From the NCBI GenBank assembly GCA_963698165.1, contig CAVOPT010000018.1, positions 130,654-194,653 on the forward strand: a DNA stretch of 64,000 nt, written 5' to 3'. Position 1 is the stretch's first letter, and each line of letters starts with the position of its first letter. The DNA comes from JAAYUJ01 sp963698165 (GTDB lineage Bacteria; Desulfobacterota; Syntrophobacteria; Syntrophobacterales; Syntrophobacteraceae). The position numbers were made by a program, and so were the translations under genes. The notes below the pieces were generated by a model that did not search any database, was not told the DNA's origin, and was given only the letters and a program-made list of their open reading frames with translations. Shown one piece after another: positions 28,145 through 36,352 of this stretch.

Positions 28145-28192
28145 CGCTGTCCACAGGCGTGATTTTACGGTTTCCCGCAAGTGCCCCATAAT
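28145..28192 (+). promoter_or_regulatory. repeated promoter-like block, copy 1
   Basis: CGCTGTCCACAGGCG is followed by TTACGG, a 16-base spacer (TTTCCCGCAAGTGCCC) and CATAAT. A second copy with a better -35 (TTGAAG) and -10 (TATAAT), and nearly the same spacer, lies at 29793-29840. Both stand upstream of genes on the plus strand. Confidence 0.55.
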
Positions 28193-28301
28193 GACAGCAC
28201 AGAAGCGGATGATCCTTGATCCGCCTTCATCTTTCCACCTATAATCCATCATCCGGGCAGCCTGTTCTTTGTCAGCGTGACTTCTTGTATTGGAGGTTTC
28301 A

Positions 28302-29078
28302 TTGCAATACTTAATGACAAACAAAGGGATGATCCTGAATCTGGAGGAAGCCTTCAAAACCCTCATGGATTATAATGTTATTTTCTTCGGGGAGAACCAC
28401 GATTCCCGTGTTGCCCACGAAGGGGAACTCGCCGTCCTTACCGGCCTTGCAGAGCGAGATCCGAGCCTCGTGCTTGCCCTTGAGATGTTTGAGCGCGATG
28501 TTCAGGATGCCCTAAATGCCTATCTCGAAGGGACGATCGCTGAAGATCGATTTCTTGAACTGGCCCGTCCCTGGCAGAACTACCGGGAGGATTACCGGCC
28601 GCTAGTTGAATTGGCAAAGGCTCGGGGAATCCCCGTTATTGCGGCCAACGTGCCCCGCAGGACAGCCGCGGCGGTTGCGATGGCTGATGCGATTTCGTCT
28701 GATGTCGAGGGAAAAGACAGCAACTACCTCCCCCGAAATCTACACCTTGATTCAAAGGAATATTACAACCACTTTACCGCTCTGATGGAAAAAATGCCTC
28801 ACTCGGTCCCGATGAAGGGGTTGAATGTGGAGGCGCTTTACAAGGCTCAGGTTCTGAAGGACGCCGTGATGGCCGCCTCGCTTGAACCTTTTCTTGATCG
28901 CCGTATCCTCTTCTGCTGCGGCCACTTTCATTCCGACTTCCACCTGGGAATACCCTATCAACTCCAAAAGAACCATCCGGAGCTTGGAGTCGCGGTCGTG
29001 GTTTGTGCCGAATCTGTAGAGGACCTGCCCATGAAGGATCGTTCCCGGATAGCTGACTTCATCTGGATCGATGACTAG
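28302..29078 (+). CDS. ChaN-like (haem-binding uptake) protein without signal peptide
   Basis: The protein follows the ChaN/Tiki fold: VIFFGENHDSRVAHEGELAV near the start (the GE.H motif), LALEMFERDVQDAL, WQNYREDYRPLVELAKARGI, and FCCGHFHSDFHLGIPYQL near the end with conserved His residues. ChaN proteins of other bacteria bind haem or have TIKI-type metallopeptidase ancestry. Most are lipoproteins, but this one has no signal sequence and should be cytoplasmic. GGAGG lies five bases before the TTG at 28302. The next ATG (28314) is too far from it, so a TTG start is likely. It ends 100 bases before the arginine decarboxylase gene. Confidence 0.8.
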   Translation: MQYLMTNKGMILNLEEAFKTLMDYNVIFFGENHDSRVAHEGELAVLTGLAERDPSLVLALEMFERDVQDALNAYLEGTIAEDRFLELARPWQNYREDYRPLVELAKARGIPVIAANVPRRTAAAVAMADAISSDVEGKDSNYLPRNLHLDSKEYYNHFTALMEKMPHSVPMKGLNVEALYKAQVLKDAVMAASLEPFLDRRILFCCGHFHSDFHLGIPYQLQKNHPELGVAVVVCAESVEDLPMKDRSRIADFIWIDD

Positions 29079-29178
29079 GCGCTATCCAGCCACTCCCGCC
29101 GGCATGACTGCCATCGGGAAGCCTGGTCCGGTATCTTTCAAAAAAGTTCGGTTGCGTTCCGCTGTGAGGAGCATGCCA

Positions 29179-29721
29179 ATGATCGTCCCGACGAAGGCTT
29201 TTTTCACTAAAGGCTCGGGATTCCACAAAAATGAACTTCAGTCCTACGAGCTGGCTCTTCGGGATGCCGGGATCGAGAAACAGAATATAGTGAGCGTGTC
29301 GAGTATTTTCCCGCCGAACTGTGAAATCATCGGCCTCGAGGAGGGTCTCAAGCTCCTTAGACCCGGGCAGATAACCTTCTGTGTTATGGCCAGACTCAGT
29401 GCCAATGAGTATGGGAGGATGATAGGAGCATCTGTTGGCATTGCGTTTCCCACTGACAGAAACCAGTATGGCTACATCAGTGAGTTCCATGCTTACGGGC
29501 AGGAGGAAATCGAGGTCGGTGATTTCGCGGAAGATTTGGCCTCCACCATGCTGGCGACGACGCTGGGAGTCGAATTCGATCCCGACAAAGACTACGATGA
29601 AAGGCGAGAGATATACCTGATGAGCGGAAAGGTGGTGGAAGCCCTGTCTTTCCCCTGTGTAGCCAACGGCATGAAAGGGGGTTACGTGACCGTGATCTCC
29701 TGTGTCGTATTCATCGAATAG
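29179..29721 (+). CDS. pdaD: pyruvoyl-dependent arginine decarboxylase
   Basis: The product starts MIVPTKAFFTKGSGFHKNEL and carries NIVSVSSIFPPNCEII. Family members self-cleave between the two Ser residues of VSSI, leaving a pyruvoyl group on the new N-terminus. The acidic active-site region LSANEYGRMIGASVGIAFP is also present. The enzyme turns arginine into agmatine, the first step to putrescine. The ATG at 29179 follows AGGAG by seven bases, better than the ATG at 29173. The length (180 aa) is typical. The final strand (GGYVTVISCVVFIE) is intact. Confidence 0.93.
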   Translation: MIVPTKAFFTKGSGFHKNELQSYELALRDAGIEKQNIVSVSSIFPPNCEIIGLEEGLKLLRPGQITFCVMARLSANEYGRMIGASVGIAFPTDRNQYGYISEFHAYGQEEIEVGDFAEDLASTMLATTLGVEFDPDKDYDERREIYLMSGKVVEALSFPCVANGMKGGYVTVISCVVFIE

Positions 29722-29792
29722 CCTGTCATCGCCGACCGCGGGACGGCCCCGGCTCGACGCCCCGGATCGGACTTCTTCATCTACCTGGAAAA

Positions 29793-29840
29793 CGCTATCC
29801 ACAGACGCGATTTTGAAGTTTCCCGCAAATGCCCTATAAT
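29793..29840 (+). promoter_or_regulatory. sigma-70-like promoter, repeated block copy 2
   Basis: CGCTATCCACAGACGCGATT, then TTGAAG, 16 bases, TATAAT. The -10 hexamer is perfect. The block lies 23 bases before the GTG of the HExxH gene and resembles the block upstream of the ChaN-like gene. Confidence 0.7.
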
Positions 29841-29862
29841 GCATGCAAAAAGGAGTCACGCT

Positions 29863-30453
29863 GTGAGCCTTGCGGAAGAGATCGCGGCCATCCTCACCGA
29901 ACCGCTGGTGGTTCGCATCAACTTCTCTCTGAGCGGCCTTTCCATCACCGGGGCCGGGTTTGGCCGGGTGAAGAGCGCTATTGCCGGTAACACGATTCGT
30001 ATTGTCACCGACCCGGACCTGCCACCGGAGGCAGGCGGGAAATATAACGCGAGCGCTAATGAACTGGCGGTGGACCCTTCCCTCACCCCGAGGGGTTTGT
30101 CCTCTTCCGTCCAGATGCGCTCGGTGATGCTTCATGAATGCTCGCACGCACTCGTGGATCTTTCGTGCGCTTCCGCCACTACTATTCTCACCGATGAATC
30201 CGCCGCCTATATTGTCCAGCTTATGTATCGTCTGGGCTGGGGGCAGAATTGGCTTCGCTCCTGGGCCAGAGGGACTGGGACCCCGACCGGCCGGGTCTTT
30301 CGCGAGGCCATCGCAATCATAGACCGGTTTGGACTTCTGCGGAACGCTGCACGACTCTGCCGCCGGGACTTCAACAGTCTGCGGGAGGCCGTCCGGTTGC
30401 ACCCGGTTTATCACGGGACATCCAGGACTGCCCTGACCACGGCCGACGGTTGA
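29863..30453 (+). CDS. putative zinc metalloprotein with HExxH motif
   Basis: I do not recognise the family. The middle of the protein has MRSVMLHECSHALVDLSCAS, an HECSH (HExxH) zinc-binding helix, followed ~20 residues later by TDESAAYIVQLMYRLGWG. A Glu there could be the third ligand. Upstream, ANELAVDPSLTPRG may be the substrate-side strand. GTG at 29863 is chosen because AAGGAG precedes it by seven bases; an upstream in-frame ATG at 29839 overlaps the -10 box. No signal peptide. A peptidase activity is plausible but untested. Confidence 0.7.
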   Translation: MSLAEEIAAILTEPLVVRINFSLSGLSITGAGFGRVKSAIAGNTIRIVTDPDLPPEAGGKYNASANELAVDPSLTPRGLSSSVQMRSVMLHECSHALVDLSCASATTILTDESAAYIVQLMYRLGWGQNWLRSWARGTGTPTGRVFREAIAIIDRFGLLRNAARLCRRDFNSLREAVRLHPVYHGTSRTALTTADG

Positions 30454-30629
30454 GGACCTGAAATCTCCCTCTTACTTATACACAGGCAACTCTTGGGTTT
30501 CTTTTGTAAAGTGTGCCATAATATTGGTATGGGATAGGGAATTTCAGGTTTCATCCGCAATCCTCATCACCTCCAAACGAGTTCCAAAATCCGAGCCTCA
30601 AAAATTCGAGACTCACAGCGAATACCAAC

Positions 30630-30812
30630 GTGGCCTTATTCATGATTCATCCAAAACGGTCCAGGGAGGCTTTTGCGGCTCTCATCAGTGATTGGGAAGG
30701 CATCCTGGTGAGCGACGGCTACGGGGTTTACAAGCAATGGGTGAACCTGAGACAGACCTGTCTCGCTCATCTCAGGCGTGCTCCCAATAAGCAATTGGCG
30801 TGTGGTGGATGA
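30630..30812 (+). pseudogene. IS66-type transposase fragment
   Basis: FAALISDWEGILVSDGYGVY, then KQWVNLRQTCLAHLRRAPNK, match the second-Asp region of IS66-family transposases (G.L..DGY..Y......RQ.CLAH..R). Only ~60 residues survive. The frame ends shortly after. Confidence 0.7.
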
Positions 30813-31190
30813 GAAGGAATAGCCGCTCTTTAGTCGCCAGTCAGAGAAATGAGAAATTCGAGGATCGAATTCAGTCTTGACAATCTTTGAGCGAGCCGTT
30901 TAAAGCTCTGCTGTCTTCAGCCCGGGTTGTTGAGTGAGCAACACCTCTCTCCCGAGGCATCCTTTTGCACATTTATATCACCGAGCCTGAATGGCAGTGT
31001 GCCAGTCCATGGCACACCACCTCAGAAATCACTGTACCCCAAACTCTTTTCGGAGCTCAGTATGAACCTTTATGAATTCCCTCTGGGGATCCTGATCCTG
31101 GACAATATTTTCCAGCGGGACGCGGTGAGCGAGAAGGAGAAGGGGTAGAAGAGGGGCCATCCGGGCAGTCAATGGAGAATCTTGAGCCCT
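30813..31190. other. intergenic, nothing recognised
   Basis: No gene, repeat copy or structural RNA was recognised between the IS66 fragment and the thioesterase gene. Confidence 0.5.
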
Positions 31191-31646
31191 TCAAGCCTTT
31201 GGCCAGAGGATCACCTGTGTGCATCGAAAGAGGGCAATCTTGTGTCCGTCCCCTTCGGCGGTAACCAACGCGTCCCATACCTGGGTCGTTCGTCCGGAGT
31301 GCTCCAGGTGAGCCTCGCATCGGATCGCGCCTTCGCGTAATGTTCCAAGAAAATTGATCTTGAGTTCAATGGTGGTGAACGATTCGGCGCCTTCCGGCAA
31401 ATGGGCTATGGTGCCAAAACCGCAAGTCGTGTCAGCCAGCCCGACGATGCTCGCCGCGTGCAAAAAGCCATTAGGCGCCATCAGTTCATGGCGGACCTCC
31501 AATCGACTGGACAGCTTGCCCGGTTCCAAGTGTTTCAGTTCCATTCCAAGCAGGTCAGGAAGGTATCCCTTGCTCCACTCGCGCATCACTTTTAAAGTCA
31601 TCTCCTGCCGAAGATGCGGCCTCGTCCCTGACTTATCGCCTGTCAT
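31191..31646 (-). CDS. hotdog-fold thioesterase (PaaI-like)
   Basis: YLPDLLGMELKHLEPGKLSS, then HELMAPNGFLHAASIVGLAD and TIELKINFLGTLREGAI follow the PaaI/YbdB-type acyl-CoA thioesterase pattern, with NGFLHAAS in place of the more usual NG.GHGG and the acid residue in VGLADTTCG. It hydrolyses acyl- or aryl-CoA thioesters in the cytoplasm. The ATG at 31646 follows AAAGGAG by six bases. The longer frame from 31694 lacks a site. About 151 residues, normal length. Confidence 0.85.
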   Translation of the reverse strand: MTGDKSGTRPHLRQEMTLKVMREWSKGYLPDLLGMELKHLEPGKLSSRLEVRHELMAPNGFLHAASIVGLADTTCGFGTIAHLPEGAESFTTIELKINFLGTLREGAIRCEAHLEHSGRTTQVWDALVTAEGDGHKIALFRCTQVILWPKA

Positions 31647-31933
31647 CTGCTGCTCCTTTTCCGAACATTGTCTCTTTTTTTCAAAGGGGACCACGAAGAT
31701 ACCACACCGATGCCACAGCCGCTACATGGTGAATCTCCAAGGAATTGGTATCTCTCCCAACGACCAAACCGGCTGCACAATCACGGACCAGGTTTTCAGA
31801 TTGGACCTGGCGGCGGGACTCGAGAACCTTGCTTCCGCTGAATCCGAGCGGCTCCTGGCATTGCAGAGAAAAGCAGAATGCCTATTATAAGCTGTGGTTC
31901 TTTTGAGGATTGGCAGGCGAAGGAGGCAAGAAC

Positions 31934-32113
31934 ATGGAAAACGAATACCTTCATGAAACGTTCAGTTTCGAATCGGGTGACTTCGATCGGAAGTTCACCG
32001 ATTTTCTCAATAGCAAAGGCAGCGACAACTGGAAGGTGAAAACCTGCACCTATTGTCACGACGCGGTTGGCTCCAGAACCACTGCCTCGTGCATTTTCAA
32101 GAGGAAACACTGA
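31934..32113 (+). CDS. 59-residue Cys-containing protein
   Basis: AAGGAGG lies eight bases before the ATG. The product has an acidic N-terminal half (MENEYLHETFSFESGDFDRK) and a basic, Cys-bearing end (WKVKTCTYCHDAVGSRTTAS then CIFKRKH) with CxxC and a third Cys, possibly metal-binding. A strong terminator lies 75 bases downstream. Not recognised as a named family. Confidence 0.65.
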   Translation: MENEYLHETFSFESGDFDRKFTDFLNSKGSDNWKVKTCTYCHDAVGSRTTASCIFKRKH

Positions 32114-32188
32114 CAGCCGAAGGGGCTGGTTTGAAGGGGTATCCCGCCCCTTACCGGCCCCCGGAAAACGGCTCGCGGGTCGAAATAT

Positions 32189-32214
32189 GGGGTCTCTCCT
32201 GGAGACCCCTTTTT
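32189..32214 (+). terminator. rho-independent terminator
   Basis: GGGGTCTC and GAGACCCC form a perfect eight-pair stem with a five-base loop, followed by TTTTT. It lies between the small Cys protein and the selenoprotein gene, only 31 bases before the latter's ATG. Confidence 0.9.
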
Positions 32215-32245
32215 CATGGAGTGTCACACGGCGGATGGAGGAGGC

Positions 32246-32566
32246 ATGATAGTCGATGGGAATGAAGGGAACTTTGAAGCGGAGATCCTCGAGTCTCCCA
32301 TACCGGTGATAGCTTATTTTTACCTTCCCAATTGAGGCAAGTGTATGGTCTGGACCTCTCTGGTAGAGGGGTTGGAAAAAGAAAAGGGCAGACACTTGAA
32401 GCTGGTCAGGCTGAACATCACAGGGAACCAGGGTTTGGCAAAAACCCTCAAGGTACTGTCCACGCCGGCGGTCTTGATCTTCTGGGAAGGGAAGGAGACA
32501 GGGCGTTTTGCCGGGGAGGGACTCAATTTCGATGACCTGGAAGATTTCATGGAAGACCTGGTCTGA
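32246..32566 (+). CDS. thioredoxin-like selenoprotein with UGKC active site
   Basis: From the ATG at 32246 (GGAGG four bases upstream) the frame reads MIVDGNEGNFEAEILESPIP, VIAYFYLPN, then UGA at codon 30, then GKCMVW and a normal thioredoxin body (KLVRLNITGNQGLAKTLKVL, STPAVLIFWEGKETGRFAG) to a stop at 32566. The UGA falls exactly where thioredoxins have the first Cys of CxxC, giving U-G-K-C, and the cis-Pro loop STPAV is intact. A CCTCT/AGAGG hairpin with GG in its loop follows the UGA by 19 bases, as a bacterial SECIS would. Total 106 residues, typical for a thioredoxin. Conventional annotation would call only the part after 32345. A nonsense mutation is the alternative. Confidence 0.82.
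32355..32369 (+). promoter_or_regulatory. candidate bacterial SECIS hairpin
   Basis: CCTCT pairs with AGAGG around the loop CTGGT, 19 bases after the in-frame UGA. The loop G is 26 bases from the UGA, inside the range seen for bacterial selenocysteine elements. It lies within the coding region, as bacterial SECIS elements do. Confidence 0.6.
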
Positions 32567-32739
32567 TCCGGGGAAGGGTTATAGCCGACCGGCTCGATCC
32601 GGATGGTGCAGAAAACACGGCGCCGGTTCTCGGAGGCGATCGGGTGGACGGATCGGAGAGAGCGGCCTGCAGTGTTGGGATCAGGCATGGATTTCCTTTT
32701 CAACTGGTTAGAGAGGAAAAGGAGGAAGTTTGGCTTGAA

Positions 32740-33114
32740 TCAGACCGCCACACCGTCTTTTACAGAAACGGTGACGTTCCACCCGTTCTTGGGCGTGATG
32801 TCGTTCCAAATCTTCATGAATTCCTTTCTCCTGATGACGATACATCCCTCCGACCAGGCGGCATTTTTGCCTTCGTGGATGAAAATTCCCTCAAACCCTG
32901 GCACGCAGGGGATGTAGATACCCGGGCGCTTCTGCCTGGTCACCGAGTCGAGCTTGGTGTTCATGCGGGTGGCGTAACAGTAGGTATAGGTTCCCGGAGG
33001 GATTTTCTTCTTCGGGGCCCACCAGCAGGTGGTCTTGACTTCGAGGGGGCCGTTGGCGTAGACCAAGAGTCCCCGGCTTGGCCCTCTGAGGACATAGATG
33101 GTGTACTCTGCCAT
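32740..33114 (-). CDS. DUF5675 / L,D-transpeptidase-like protein
   Basis: The 124-residue protein ends in a motif close to the YkuD and DUF5675 pattern: GIFIHEGKNAAWSEGCIVI, with a His, then SEGC ten residues later, and Arg residues following. In YkuD enzymes the His and Cys are catalytic. The N-terminal half (YTIYVLRGPSRGLLVYANGP, PPGTYTYCYATRM) is a strand-rich sheet. AAGGAGG precedes the ATG at 33114. There is no signal peptide, which is unusual for a periplasmic enzyme and fits DUF5675 (phage-like) better. Confidence 0.65.
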   Translation of the reverse strand: MAEYTIYVLRGPSRGLLVYANGPLEVKTTCWWAPKKKIPPGTYTYCYATRMNTKLDSVTRQKRPGIYIPCVPGFEGIFIHEGKNAAWSEGCIVIRRKEFMKIWNDITPKNGWNVTVSVKDGVAV

Positions 33115-33265
33115 CGCTTTCCTCCTTGATAGACTTGAGCTTTGCGTGACCCGCCGGACTTTGAAGAATTCACCCCTCAAAATACCACACTCCCCGCAGA
33201 GGACAAAGCCGGGAGATTTTCGAGGAGGGGGATTTTGACCGGTCAGAAAGGTCAAGGTACCGAGA

Positions 33266-33598
33266 GTGAACCACAATGGTGAAAGGTTCCTTTCCTTTGA
33301 TGGTCGGGAGGTGGACTATGATTTTGCCGATCTGGACGAAGTTGTACTGGCGTATGCCGTTTCCGTCCACAAGGCTCAAGGGTCCCAGTATCCAGTCGTC
33401 GTCATCCCAGTCCATACGCAACATTACGTACTCCTGCAAAGGAACCTGATCTGCACGGGGATCACCCGTGGAAGAAAGTTAGTCGTGCTTGTGGGAACCA
33501 AGAAGGCTCTGGCCATTGCAGTGAAGAACAACAAGACGCAGAGGCGGTATACACGGCTGAAAATGAGGTTGACCTTGCCCACCACCGAATCCACATGA
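33266..33598 (+). pseudogene. C-terminal remnant of a RecD-like helicase
   Basis: DLDEVVLAYAVSVHKAQGSQ, then YPVVVIPVHTQHYVLLQRNL and ITRGRKLVVLVGTKKALAI are the last two helicase motifs and C-terminal tail of RecD2-type helicases (A.SVHK.QGSE.P.V..P, TR.K..V.LVG...AL..A). The whole N-terminal ~85 percent is missing, so only ~110 codons of the 3' end remain. The tail is otherwise well kept, which suggests a recent deletion. Confidence 0.8.
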
Positions 33599-33668
33599 CA
33601 TTCTGCTCACGACTGTCTCCAGGGCACTGAGCGGCTGGAATGGCTTTCGGTTGAGAGGACTACCGAGT

Positions 33669-34301
33669 TTGAAAAAGATTGCCTTTTTCCTCCTGCCCAT
33701 GGGTGCCGGTCTCCTGCTTTATCAGTTCCTCATATTGACGCCCAATCCCAGCATCAGAAATGCGCATCCAACTGGCGAGAACATAATCTGCTTCGGTGAC
33801 AGCCTAACATACGGCACAGGAGCAACAGCGGAGATGGACTATCCCTCCCAGTTGGCAAGGCTGATATCCACACCGGTGATGAACAAGGGTGTCCCAGGTG
33901 ATGCCACCGCCCGAGCATTGGCGAGACTTGATCAGGATGTCTTGTTGCAGTCTCCCCGTGTTGTCCTTATTACATTGGGTGGGAATGACCTCAAAAACGG
34001 CGTTTCAAGAGACATCGCCTTCCAGAACTTGAAGAGAATCATCGGGTCCATCCAGGCCACAGGAGCATTGGTGATTGTCGGGGGTATAGACCTGCCGTTT
34101 TGGGGGCGGGGATTTGGTGAGAGTTACAAAGAAGTGTGCAGGGAAACCGGAGCTGTCCTCATTCCGAACATCCTTGATGGGATCATTGGGAATTCGAAGC
34201 TTATGAGCGATCCGATCCACCCCAATGATGCCGGGTACACCAAAGTGGCTGAGAGATTCCTGAAGGCTCTCAAACCATATCTACCTGCTGGTACAAGGTG
34301 A
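33669..34301 (+). CDS. GDSL-type esterase / lysophospholipase (TesA-like)
   Basis: A hydrophobic N-terminal segment (IAFFLLPMGAGLLLYQFLIL) anchors or exports the protein. The SGNH blocks follow: IICFGDSLTYGTGA with the nucleophile Ser, the block II Gly in NKGVPGDATA, block III LGGNDLKNGV, and block V DPIHPNDAGY with Asp and His. The enzyme likely cleaves lysophospholipids or acyl esters at the membrane. The TTG at 33669 (LKKIAFFLLP) is preferred over the TTG at 33651, as GAGAGG lies upstream. Length and order match TesA-type hydrolases. Confidence 0.87.
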   Translation: MKKIAFFLLPMGAGLLLYQFLILTPNPSIRNAHPTGENIICFGDSLTYGTGATAEMDYPSQLARLISTPVMNKGVPGDATARALARLDQDVLLQSPRVVLITLGGNDLKNGVSRDIAFQNLKRIIGSIQATGALVIVGGIDLPFWGRGFGESYKEVCRETGAVLIPNILDGIIGNSKLMSDPIHPNDAGYTKVAERFLKALKPYLPAGTR

Positions 34302-34454
34302 GTGCCGCCTGTTGGAACCTTCGATGGGATTCAGCTGTCTCCATAGACTGCTGAACCCGAGTAGAACCGTGAAGATTTGGGGGGAACACAATCTGGGGTC
34401 GATCGGTTCAGGAACCTGTCCTTTTCGACCACATGAAATCAAAGGAGAGACCAG

Positions 34455-34754
34455 ATGCAAAACAAAAAACTTACCGTACTCGCACTGATAAGGGCAAAAG
34501 AGGGAATGGAGGAGACGGTCAGGCAAGAGCTCTTGTCCCTGGTTAATCCGACGAGATCAGAACTAGGCTGCATCAACTACGATTTGCACCAAGCACACGA
34601 TGACAAGTCATTGTTTGTGTTTTTCGAAAACTGGAAGAGCAAGGAGGACTTAGAGAAGCACCTTGGCATGCCCTACCTGAGGGCGTTTCTGGAGAAGACC
34701 GGCAATATTCTGAAAAAACCTGTGGAGATCCTGCTGCTCGAAACCATCAGCTAG
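34455..34754 (+). CDS. antibiotic biosynthesis monooxygenase domain protein
   Basis: LTVLALIRAKEGMEETVRQE, then NPTRSELGCINYDLHQAHDD and LFVFFENWKSKEDLEKHLGM form a complete ABM dimer-type alpha+beta barrel (YgiN-like). Such proteins act as small quinol or redox monooxygenases, or bind small aromatic ligands. AAAGGAG lies ten bases before the ATG. Standalone gene of 99 residues. Confidence 0.85.
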   Translation: MQNKKLTVLALIRAKEGMEETVRQELLSLVNPTRSELGCINYDLHQAHDDKSLFVFFENWKSKEDLEKHLGMPYLRAFLEKTGNILKKPVEILLLETIS

Positions 34755-35205
34755 TGCATCGGAGTATGACCGGAGGCGGCTCAAAGCCGTTGCCATGAAA
34801 TATGGTTTCAGGAGTAAGGTGACAAGGAACGAACCCAAAACAGCCCCAATGTGCATTATGCCCTTACGACAGGGCAGAACGGTTCTGCCGACATGAGCGA
34901 GCAAAGCGATGACAATGCCTTTCGACCCTTCCCACCGATGCAGAACCATAGAAGATGCGGTGAGCCTGGTGATTTCCATGAGATGGTGAAGAAATGGCTC
35001 AGGTCAGGGAAATGGCAGAAGAAGACCTGATCATGCTCCATCTGAGGTTTGGGGAATCGATCCGGAATCAGTGTGGAATGTGGGAGAACAACAAAGAGTT
35101 ACTGAGATCGTACGGCTCTGAGAATATGCACCCCGATGGTGATCATTGAAGAGATATGGAGGTGTGTGCAGATAAGGCATTGATTATCATTGCGAATCTT
35201 GTCTA
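34755..35205. other. intergenic, nothing recognised
   Basis: No gene is supported. The frames seen are short and lack domain signals. Confidence 0.5.
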
Positions 35206-36015
35206 CTATTCCAATTCTTCTTTGAGGACTTCGAAAAATCTTTCCCTCGCTTTGCTCTCAATCCAAGGTATGTGGCCGCAGTTCCTGAGCAGGATAAATC
35301 GAAAGCTCTTGAGAGTGGCAGCCAGAGGCATTTGTACCCCTTCAGCCGGCTGGGGATCGTGGTCGCCGTGGATTGCGATCACCGGACATCTTATGTGTTT
35401 TGCGAGCTCTAGGAGTTCCCCGCTCTTTCTCAGTTTCGCAGCATCCTTCCACACGCTCCGATACAGCTGATACTGGGACTCCAACAATTCGAGATCGAGT
35501 GTCAAAGGGCTATACGCGTCGGCCTTGGTGAACAAATCCCCGAGGCGCGCAAAAAGTTTATCTTTATCCTTACTGGTTGGATCATCCAAACCTTCGATCA
35601 GGGATTGCACTTCCTTTCTTTCATCGTCACCCAAGCGGCTCAGACGTGTCGCATCGATACCCGCGGCGTATTTCTCTTCAAAGACAGCGCTTCCAACAAG
35701 AATGAGCTTTTTGGCCATATGGGGATAGCGGGCAGCCACAATAAAACTGAGCATCGCCCCCCAAGACGAACCGATCAACGTGACAGGGAGCTCTGCGTGC
35801 CTCTCCAAGGCGTCTCGCAGCTCTTGAATCTGCCCTTCGAGAGATGTCGCGGTTTGAAGGGGTTCCAAGACTCCCCATTTCTTGGCAAGTTCCCGCGCTA
35901 CCGGGGCCATGTATCCAGGGGCGCCAGGTCCCCCATGAACAACAGCAACGCCATAGGGACCCAGTCCATACATTCTAGGGTTTTCATTGCTCATCAAAGA
36001 TTGACGATCACCCAT
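35206..36015 (-). CDS. alpha/beta hydrolase
   Basis: YGVAVVHGGPGAPGYMAPVA carries the oxyanion HGGPG loop. LPVTLIGSSWGAMLSFIVAA is the nucleophile elbow (G-S-S-W-G). The acid is in IHGDHDPQPAEG and the His in LRNCGHIPWIESKAR. The HGGPG motif is typical of proline iminopeptidase and related hydrolases, but the cap region does not fix the substrate. The start at 36015 overlaps the stop of the upstream small gene; an in-frame ATG at 35994 is an alternative. Confidence 0.85.
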   Translation of the reverse strand: MGDRQSLMSNENPRMYGLGPYGVAVVHGGPGAPGYMAPVARELAKKWGVLEPLQTATSLEGQIQELRDALERHAELPVTLIGSSWGAMLSFIVAARYPHMAKKLILVGSAVFEEKYAAGIDATRLSRLGDDERKEVQSLIEGLDDPTSKDKDKLFARLGDLFTKADAYSPLTLDLELLESQYQLYRSVWKDAAKLRKSGELLELAKHIRCPVIAIHGDHDPQPAEGVQMPLAATLKSFRFILLRNCGHIPWIESKARERFFEVLKEELE

Positions 36016-36286
36016 TCAAGCCATCCGTTGAGTAATTGCACTCACTGCACACCGTTTTCTCCTCCTCCTCGTTCCTGGTCAACAACCTGACGAAGAAGTC
36101 AGACTCTTTGCTCGCTGGAACTATGACTTCTTTCTCTGAGGAGCCGCACACGGGGCGCTTGTCCCGACATAGCGAGACGATCTCCCCGCATTTGTCACAC
36201 AGATTTTCTCCATTTGTCAGCCCTTGATGCGTTCTCGGCTGACATCCACTGTCCGCCACGGCTCGGCACGCTTTGGGAATCCCCAA
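36008..36286 (-). CDS. small zinc-ribbon-like protein
   Basis: The conserved-looking part begins about residue 27: LCDKCGEIVSLCRDKRPVCG, a middle of charged residues, and VCSECNYSTDG at the end, giving several CxxC pairs suited to one zinc. The start is unsettled (no good ribosome site; the first ATG in frame is at 36286). The stop overlaps the hydrolase start by eight bases, so the two are co-translated. Function unknown. Confidence 0.5.
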   Translation of the reverse strand: MGIPKACRAVADSGCQPRTHQGLTNGENLCDKCGEIVSLCRDKRPVCGSSEKEVIVPASKESDFFVRLLTRNEEEEKTVCSECNYSTDGLNG

Positions 36287-36352
36287 CGTGGTTCCTCACG
36301 CCGGATGTATTGGGGGCTGGGGGAGAAAAACCCACGGCTAACTGCTTGGGCT

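Noticed and set aside
29059..30414. 451-codon minus-strand frame
   Set aside because: Covers three plus-strand genes (arginine decarboxylase with its cleavage motif among them), so it is a shadow.
31727..31890. 54-codon frame MVNLQGIGISPNDQTG...
   Set aside because: Open and plausible in sequence but without ribosome site or recognisable family. Kept out.
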